From the NCBI GenBank assembly GCA_030765065.1, contig CM060986.1, forward strand, positions 136,927,142 to 136,991,141: a DNA stretch of 64,000 nt. The letters are read 5' to 3'. Positions within the stretch are counted from its first letter, which is position 1. Every line of letters begins with the position of its first letter. A model generated the notes under the pieces. It did no database searches. It saw nothing but the letters and a program-made list of their open reading frames with translations, and had not been told where the DNA came from. A program made the position numbers and the translations under genes. Below, piece by piece: positions 58,031-64,000 of the stretch. Origin of the DNA: Deroplatys truncata. Taxonomy: Eukaryota > Arthropoda > Insecta > Mantodea > Mantidae.

Positions 58031-58510
58031 AAGCCCCACCCATTTCCTTTCACTACCAGAGCTGCTAATTTAAAATTCTGGTTTATATTTGATTCACTCT
58101 CATACAAACAAACAATTTAACCTATTTGTCTCCTAGCAGGTCTAAAACATAAACTGATACAGCAAAAACGTTCCTTAAAAATACATACCTATGTATGTTG
58201 TTCTACAAATATTTATATTTACACCACTGAACATGGTTTTACTGCTGCATAACAATATGAACTGTTGGCTCAGCATAGCTATTTATAAATCCATCGAGCT
58301 GTTGTCACCGGAGTTGGGTTTTCTATGCACAATAAGGGTGCTAAGACCACAGTTGAAACAAAATGTGGTAGTGTTTTAATAAAAGACTGAGCAATTTCCT
58401 AAGCACCTTAAATAAAAATGAAAAAAAAATTGGATATTTTATATTTGATTCATATAATGGGTACACAAGAATTTAATAACCTCCAAATCACTTTTTATTT
58501 CATTAAATTA
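58031..58510. other. No recognised gene
   Basis: AT-rich spacer between two transposon relics. Confidence 0.4.
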
Positions 58511-58512
58511 TA

Positions 58513-59628
58513 GGGTAGTTAAATTATATTCGAACCCACTCATGGTCTCTCTCTACTGCGCGAGACAGCTGGCAGTCGCCAGGGAAATTACCCTGGCCGA
58601 GGCGGACTAAAATCCTTACCTTATAATAGATGCTGGAAATGTTGACCTTCTGCTCTCAAACAGGCAGCATATCTCGTGTAAATATTCTCACTCACTCTCC
58701 GAAGCTCAGCAGCAGGAATTCTTGTGATTTCTTGCACAATGTTTTCTCCAAGTTCCTGTAGTGTGCAAGAATTGGAACGATACACTTGGTCTTTTAAAGA
58801 ACCCCATAAATAAAACTCACAACTCGTTAGGTCAGGAGAACGAGGGGGCCACAAATCAACCCTAACTATTCTTCATCCAACACCTCTCTTATTGCATGTA
58901 ATGATTTGGCAGCCGTATGTGCTGTTGCAGAATCTTGCTGGAATGAACCATGCGATTTCTCTTCTTCTGTCAAGTGATTGCAAAATGGCCTTGGAACTAA
59001 CATTTATTGTTTCATCAAAGAATATCGGCCCTATTATTCTTCTAGCACCTATCGCACACCACACTCCAATTTTCTGATCATAATGAGGCATTTCATCCAG
59101 TAGCACAGGTTTTTCTGAAGCCCAGTATTGACTATTGCGAGTATTCACATGTGCACTTAGATGAAACCAAGATTCATCAGTGAAAAACAAAAGCTGTGGG
59201 TGAATGAAACCGCTTTCTACAGATTGGAAAAACCAGTTACAATAATTCACACGTTTAGAGGGATCATTTGGCTTTAACGCTTGCACTCGCGTGTAGCAAC
59301 AGGGCTTCAGTTTCAACAAATGTGTAGCATTTCTAGCAGAAGATTGAGATACACCCGTTTGCTGTGCTAGTTTTTGCAGCAATTTTCAAGGCAAATGCTC
59401 CAAAGCGGCACCAATCACAAGAATTCCTGCTGTTGAGCTTCGGAGTGTGAGGAGAATATTTACAGGAGATATGCTGCCTATTTGAGAGCAGAAGGTCAGC
59501 ATTTCCAGCATCTATTATAAGGTAAGGATTTTAGTCCGCCTCTGCTAGGCTAATTTCCCTGGCAACTGCCGGCTGTCTCGCGCAGTAGAGAGGGACCGCG
59601 AGCGGATTCGAATATAATTTAACTACCC
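58513..59628 (-). mobile_element. Fold-back DDE transposon: 3' end copied in inverted form at the 5' end
   Basis: Outer ends are GGGTAGTTAAATTATATTCG (58513-58532) and its complement (59609-59628), both flanked by TA. The match does not stop at the ends: about 230 bp (58513-58745 versus 59397-59628) are inverted copies of each other. They include the last ~35 codons of the transposase and its stop region. A true transposon would carry its own 5' region on the right side; here it is replaced by the inverted 3' end. Confidence 0.85.
58621..59382 (-). pseudogene. DDE (IS630/Tc1/mariner superfamily) transposase, 5'-truncated
   Basis: The frame 59382-58873 begins in the HTH region (LAQQTGVSQSSARNATHLLK). 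It contains the first catalytic Asp in FFTDESWFHLS (near 59175), then YDQKIGVWCAIGARRIIGPI and FFDETINVSSK. The frame 58854-58621 holds the last catalytic residue region WPPRSPDLTSCEFYLWGS and the C-terminus TRYAACLRAEG, with a frame break between them. The second catalytic Asp lies in the damaged zone near 58900. The N-terminal half of the DNA-binding domain is missing because of the inverted copy. Confidence 0.85.
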
Positions 59629-59896
59629 TATATCTTCACAAATAAGGAAGATTTTTACTGTAGGCATTGAGAAAATAAGAATAAAAAGTTAGTTGGGATG
59701 CAAATTCTATAAAATGTATTTATTCCTAAACGTTTTCTTTAAAGCTGCTTATAGAGTAACAGGATCAAAAGCAAAAAAAAAAAAAAAAAAAAAGCAAAGC
59801 AGGCAGAAAGATGTGTGATTGTGTTCTTAATAACAAGTAAGGATTCACATATGAATTTACTTCATAGCTAAAATAAATCACAGGCTAGTTGTCTGC
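59629..59896. other. No recognised gene
   Basis: AT-rich; a run of 22 A bases at about 59774-59793. Confidence 0.4.
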
Positions 59897-60050
59897 AATG
59901 TTTGAAAACTCATACATATTCGACTCAAACAAGTTTCACCATATTGCTCTGCCATCCGACAGTTAATTTCGATTGGTTTCAACCCTTCAGCTAACAGAAA
60001 TCTAATGACACGCCGCTGCTCCACGTTGGTGCAAACCTGTCATCTTGTTT
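59897..60050 (-). pseudogene. Mariner N-terminal fragment (same family as at 63.6 kb)
   Basis: The minus strand reads GLHQRGAA and, in a shifted frame, LAEGLKPIEINCRMAEQYGE and TCLSRICMS. The DNA matches 63660-63790 almost exactly until tatgtatgag. Only the HTH part is present. Confidence 0.75.
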
Positions 60051-60366
60051 TAGCGTTTGACAATCAATCTTGCTGATACACTATTGAATTTTAAATTTAA
60101 GGAAAAAGGGAATAAAAAACAACAGCCACTTTTATTTGTACACTTAGGCATTCAAATAGTCAACTCAAGTACCTTTAAATATAGAACATGAAATGTTTAT
60201 GAAGAACTAAACACCTAAATTAATTTTAGAAGTAAAATTCCGAAAGTTCATCTCTGGTTTTCATTTCCTTTGCGTTATGGATTAATCTTTTCTATGTTAA
60301 TTTTTTTTTATGCCAAGTATATTTTAAGATTAAATTTAATGAATCGCAACAATCTGATTCCGAAAA
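60051..60366. other. No recognised gene
   Basis: AT-rich, nothing recognised. Confidence 0.4.
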
Positions 60367-60940
60367 ATCTGAAACATTTTCAGTAATCTGGCATCTCCTG
60401 TAGAATAAACGGGCAGATTAGAGATAGTGTATTTACTTGTGAATTTGTTCATATACATCTGAAACAATTTCAATAATCTGACACCTTCTGTGGAATGATC
60501 TCTAAGACAGTGCATTTACTTGTGTTTCTTCAAATAAATCTGAAACATTTTCAATAATCTGACACCTTATGTGGAATAATTTTTAAGATGGTGTATTTAC
60601 TTGTGAGTTCTTCAAATAAATCTGAAATATTTTCAGTGTTATGGCATTCTCTGTGGAATAAATGGCCAGATTATAAACGAATATTTTGTTTGTTAATGAC
60701 ACTGTCAATTGCCAGGATCATATCAGCGCTGCTGGTGTGCCGGAATTTAGTCCTGCAGTTCTTTAACATGCTAGTAAATCTACTGACATAGGGCTGTTGC
60801 TCTTAAGCACACTTAAAAACCATCTGTCTGGGCCAGGTTTGAACCTACAACCTTGGGATCAGAAGGCCAAAGCCTAACCAACTGAGCCACCTGACTACTG
60901 GCCAAATTAGAGATGGTGTGTTTACTTGTGAATTGAAATC
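60367..60940 (+). repeat. Tandem repeat, unit about 80-92 bp, split by a SINE
   Basis: Four units start with atctgaaacattttcaataa near 60367, 60459, 60539 and 60619. Each ends in a gtgtatttacttgtgaattc-like block. The fourth unit is interrupted by the S4 SINE and resumes at about 60900 (aattagagatggtgtgttta). Confidence 0.85.
60669..60900 (-). mobile_element. S4 tRNA-derived SINE
   Basis: The minus strand reads GTCAGGTGGCTCAGTTGG (A box) and GTAGGTTCAAACCTGG (B box). A body with gatttactagcatgttaaag, ctaaattccggcacacc and gcgctgatatgatcctggca follows. The insertion is flanked by TGGCCAGATTA/TGGCCAAATTA, an 11 bp duplication with one change. The anticodon arm does not fold as a functional tRNA. 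This body resembles a SINE type known from several insect orders. Confidence 0.82.
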
Positions 60941-61378
60941 ATTCAATTATATACCCTGAAATTGGTATGTGTTTTACACTAGAGATAATTTACGAACTAA
61001 AATGCGTTACTGTCAACTTCCTTCAAGGTGAGCATGCATAACAAATAAAAGAAAGACATGGGAGCATAAATAAGATCCCTAAGAACAGTAGGTGGAATTT
61101 CTTATAAATGATACTAAACAAAAATGAACGTTAAAAAAGGTACATCAATATCACTGGATAAGTGAACATAAATATTGCAAATAAAGCCTTTAAGATGGAA
61201 CAACTTCAAAAAATTTCTCTAAGCATACATTTGTAAGCAGATTGATGACTGGGAGTCTGGCTGGTATGCAGGACAAAAACAATGGAATTTTTGAAGGATG
61301 AGATCAGAAGGCAATACAGGAGGAATATAAGGATGAGCAAAAATGAAAGCAAGCAATACACAGTTTTAGAAAAGGAAT
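60941..61378. other. No recognised gene
   Basis: AT-rich DNA downstream of the minus-strand gene at 61.4-62.2 kb. Confidence 0.4.
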
Positions 61379-61384
61379 TTCTTT
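61379..61384 (-). terminator. Poly(A) signal of the minus-strand gene
   Basis: AATAAA on the minus strand (TTTATT-type sequence in ggaatttctttattgtaatt), about 55-60 bp past the stop codon at 61440. Confidence 0.6.
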
Positions 61385-61439
61385 ATTGTAATTATATTTA
61401 AAAATAAAAATTATAAAACTTTTCAGACAGAACACAGTA

Positions 61440-61547
61440 TCAAGATGAAACAGGATGGCCCCATGGATCTCGCTTCAGATTCATCAGGGCTAAAGATGAT
61501 TCACATATTTTATTCATTAGCTCCCCAAGCTTAACTTTTGTGAAAAC
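61440..61547 (-). CDS. Last exon of an unidentified host gene
   Basis: The acceptor on the minus strand is gttatgttttgttgcag. It is followed by exactly 36 codons in phase 0, from VFTKVKLGELMNKICESS to RDPWGHPVSS, then TGA (61440-61442). A poly(A) signal follows about 55 bp later. The composition is clearly protein-like and the codons show no damage. It joins in frame to the exon at 61949-62029 through a 401 bp intron. I do not recognise the protein. An orphan exon from an old retrocopy is unlikely because introns are present. Confidence 0.65.
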   Translation of the reverse strand, partial: VFTKVKLGELMNKICESSLALMNLKRDPWGHPVSS

Positions 61548-61948
61548 CTGCAACAAAACATAACGTTGCAGCATTTCTTCTGAAAGCAAATTTCATTTCA
61601 AAATAGAAATTCATGCTTTAATAGTAAACTTCTCCAAACATATGATGAAATCATTAACTCTTTTTTTCCTTCATCACTAACAGCCTCAAAAAATAACACT
61701 ATAACTTTATGGAAAATTTAATGGAATTTTTCTGTAGTGTAGATGAGAATATACAGATACCTACAAAAACAGCATGTTTGGAATAAAAGTAAAGCTGTAG
61801 GATAATTTGGAGGTCTTACAATATTCACAGTATTTTCAAATAAAACTGCAGCTTTAAGTTTGAATTCACTAAACAAAGAACTATTCTTCCAGTTCATCTT
61901 TGACATTAAGGAGTAGTATAACACTCTTTCTACCTCTACTATTGTCAC

Positions 61949-62029
61949 CTGGAGCCTGTTTTGAAGCAGATAACTGTCATTTGCAAGATGCATGCACAGC
62001 TGCCATTCTCCTAATTGCACTTGCATCTC
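61949..62029 (-). CDS. Internal exon of the same unidentified gene
   Basis: 81 bases, 27 codons, phase 0 at both ends. The acceptor is ctccag and the donor is CAG|GTGACA. The peptide starts EMQVQLGEWQLCMHL and ends SYLLQNRLQ, amphipathic and probably helical. The intron to the upstream exon is only 104 bp. The unspliced frame continues past the donor but turns AT-rich and non-protein-like. Confidence 0.6.
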
Positions 62030-62133
62030 CTGGAGATTTCTATATAGTTTTCTTCATACCCAACTAGGTATGTAAATACATAGATGATAATATAGATGGC
62101 TTACAGCAAGTGTTACAGCAAAAGAACATTTAC

Positions 62134-62225
62134 AGCTTGGAAGGGCCACCCAAATGGGGGATGGGATGAACGTGGATTCATGTTGGGGGGTTCGGGGGCT
62201 TTGGGAACCTGGGAATTTGGGAGGT
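62134..62225 (-). CDS. Proline-rich exon of the same unidentified gene
   Basis: The acceptor is tttatgactttcag and the donor is GCT|GTAAAT. The exon starts with two bases of a split codon and then encodes LPNSQVPKAPEPPNMN to PPFGWPFQA (30 codons), ending in phase 0 as required by the next exon. The Pro-rich, low-complexity character suggests a flexible region. Further 5' exons must lie upstream (above 62225), where a mariner relic now sits. They were not identified. Confidence 0.5.
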
Positions 62226-62451
62226 CTGAAAGTCATAAATATATTATATTATTGGAAATCTGAAGGAAAAGATGCGAGCTATGAGGGCAATACTGCAAAT
62301 TTTTAGAATGCCATGTTTCTAAACACAAATTAGATTTGTTTATATTTAACTGTTATTTTCTAATGTGTTGCAAGTTGAGTGCCATGTAGTTTGTTCAATT
62401 TGCTGTAATAGTTTGTTAATTATGATCATTTAAAGATTTTGTGTTCACCCA

Positions 62452-63270
62452 AAAATGAATCTGACTAGAGAATATTTTTGGGCTATGATTTTTTATGATT
62501 TTAAATCATTAACACCTATACAATATGAAGATTGGCTTAGAAATGCATTTACAAAGAAGCCCATCTAAGGCAACAATTTATAATTGGTACAGCAAATTCA
62601 AAAGAGATTCGATTTTTCTTAGTGATGAATTTCGTGAAGGATGCCCAAGAACTACTGTTACTGATGAAAATATTTCTGCTGTTCGAGCAATGCTTGAAGA
62701 AGATCGACGGACATCTTATGAATTTATTTGGGCGACATAGGGCATTGGTATGAGTCAAGTCCAAAACATTTTACATCAACAGTTAGACATGAGAAAACTT
62801 TGTTGTCGATGAATTTCACATAAACTGATTTCCAATCAAAAACAAAATTTTTCTGATTGGTGCAGAAAAACTATGGAAGAATTCATGGCAGCACTTCAAA
62901 TTTGATATGGAATACCATTACTAGTGACAAATCTTGGATTTATTGTTATGATCCTGAAAACAAAAGTCAATCAGCTCAATGGGTCTTTCGAATAAACCTA
63001 AGCCTACAAAAGTCAACGAATTCACAGTGCTGGTTAGAAGATGCTTGCTAGTTTTTTTTTTCTCAAATGAGCCATATTGCTACTGTAGCATTAGAGGATA
63101 GACGGACCATTACTGCCAACTGATACACAAATGTATGTTTACCGCAAATTTTTTAAAATGTTCGCAAAAAATCCCAAAAGGAAACATAATGTTACATCAT
63201 GACAACACATTGTCGCATACAGCAAAACTAACAACTGAGTATCTGGATACCTTAAAGGTCAGCACTCTTG
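62452..63270 (+). pseudogene. Mariner transposase relic
   Basis: The plus strand reads MNLTREYFWAMIFYDFK (62455), KATIYNWYSKFKRDS (62572), DEFREGCPRTTVTDENISA (62620) and a first catalytic region TSDKSWIYCYDPENK (62920), where DESW has become DKSW. ATVALEDRRTITAN and a damaged second catalytic region follow (63080-63210). Many stops. It lies upstream of the minus-strand gene exons, probably in an intron of that gene. Confidence 0.8.
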
Positions 63271-63650
63271 GGAATACATGATACATTTCTAAGAGAATAT
63301 ACTCTTCATATGAAGAAGTGTCAAGAGGAAAATAATAAAATTGTCCATTATTTATCCTGGAGAGCACCAGATGAATTTGTCATTGTGTGAAAGAAAAAAG
63401 AGTTACAATACATACAAGAAAGAGAGAATGTGCCCTATTTTTCATTCATGTGTAACGCAATACCTGATCTATCAAAAACAGAGCAGAATGTTATAATACA
63501 AAATCTATTCAATAAATATCTGGAAAAGTTGTATAAAACATACAAAACTTTGATAAAGTTTGTGCTTCATTGTTATGTTTGGGCGATATCCTAGAACTAT
63601 TATCAGATGGGACTGGTACACCTGCCTCGTGAATGGAATGCTGGGGATCA
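63271..63650. other. No recognised gene
   Basis: Mixed AT-rich DNA between two mariner relics. Confidence 0.4.
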
Positions 63651-64000
63651 ATGAAACAAGATGACAGGTTTGCACCAACGTGGAGCAGCGGCATATCATT
63701 AGATGTTAGCTGAAGGGTTGAAACCAATCGAAATTAACTGTCGGATGGCAGAGCAATATGGTGAAACTTGTTTGAGTCGAATATGTATGAGTGGATAGGG
63801 AAGTTCAAACAGGGTGCAACAAGTGTTAAAGATTTTCCATGCCCAGGATGCTGTCTGTGCAGTCACATTGTAAGAGTTGATACGGGAAAACAGGCATATT
63901 ACGGTGAATGAAATTGCAGAAACGACGAACATTGGGGTCGGATCAGCCCACCATATTGTTCCTGACATACTGATGTTTGTTCAAGAAAGTGTGTGCAAGG
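63651..64000 (+). pseudogene. Mariner transposase N-terminal part, cut by the window edge
   Basis: The plus strand reads LAEGLKPIEINCRMAEQYGE, later IRENRHITVNEIAETTNIGV and GSAHHIV, the HTH regions of a mariner transposase, with stops and frame changes. The right part lies outside the window. The first ~130 bp match the fragment at 59897-60050 in opposite orientation. Confidence 0.8.

Noticed and set aside
60822..60900. tRNA gene on the minus strand
   Set aside because: A and B boxes are present, but the anticodon arm and acceptor stem do not pair properly and a SINE body follows, so it is the head of S4.

Overview
This is eukaryotic, AT-rich and intron-containing DNA, most likely from an insect. 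Four kinds of evidence point that way: two exons of an insect-type dsRNase (DNA/RNA non-specific endonuclease family), several mariner/Tc1 transposons, tRNA-derived SINEs, and a tandem block with CCTAA-rich (TTAGG-type) runs. The heavy and varied repeat load would fit a large-genome insect such as an orthopteroid or blattodean, but no sequence here fixes the order. All gene calls use splice logic and reading frames seen by eye; no database search was run.

Host genes are few. (1) A plus-strand dsRNase gene has exons at 23202-23796 and 30046-30607, with matching splice phases, a 6.2 kb intron and a stop codon; the signal-peptide exon was not found. (2) A minus-strand gene of unknown identity has three phase-compatible 3' exons (62134-62225, 61949-62029, 61440-61547) and a poly(A) signal. 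(3) A possible minus-strand last exon lies at 55433-55528.

The rest is mostly mobile DNA. One roughly 0.85 kb non-coding family, called R1 here, occurs about 16 times in both orientations (about 15% of the window) and is clustered at 10.1-16.8 kb. It has subterminal inverted repeats, a 3' hairpin and an internal microsatellite, a layout like Helentron-derived HINE/DINE elements. R1 copies are inserted inside a mariner (25.4 kb) and a Penelope-like element (47.2 kb). Four tRNA-derived SINE types are present: S1 at 2.5 and 19.1 kb; S2 at 20.0, 21.4, 32.4, 36.9 and 52.7 kb; S3 at 9.7 kb; S4 at 60.7 kb, with a tail at 51.8 kb. DNA transposons include Tc1-like (5.7 kb), mariner (25.4, 30.7, 57.1, 62.5, 63.6 kb), piggyBac-like (33.0 kb) and a fold-back DDE element (58.5 kb). 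A decayed Gypsy-type LTR element fills 49.8-54.7 kb.

The most notable region is 36.7-44.2 kb. An 80-90 bp minisatellite is split by an LTR retrotransposon with two near-identical 927 bp LTRs, a 4 bp target duplication, a perfect tRNA-Lys primer site and an intact gag-like ORF, but no pol. Its left LTR is split in turn by a non-LTR retroelement that has only ORF1 (RRM-like region, three CCHC knuckles, coiled coil), a 3' UTR and a poly(A) tail, with no reverse transcriptase. A second, older ORF1-only copy lies inside a SINE at 2.6-3.7 kb. Both are therefore 'gag-only' elements that would have to borrow enzymes from other elements to move.
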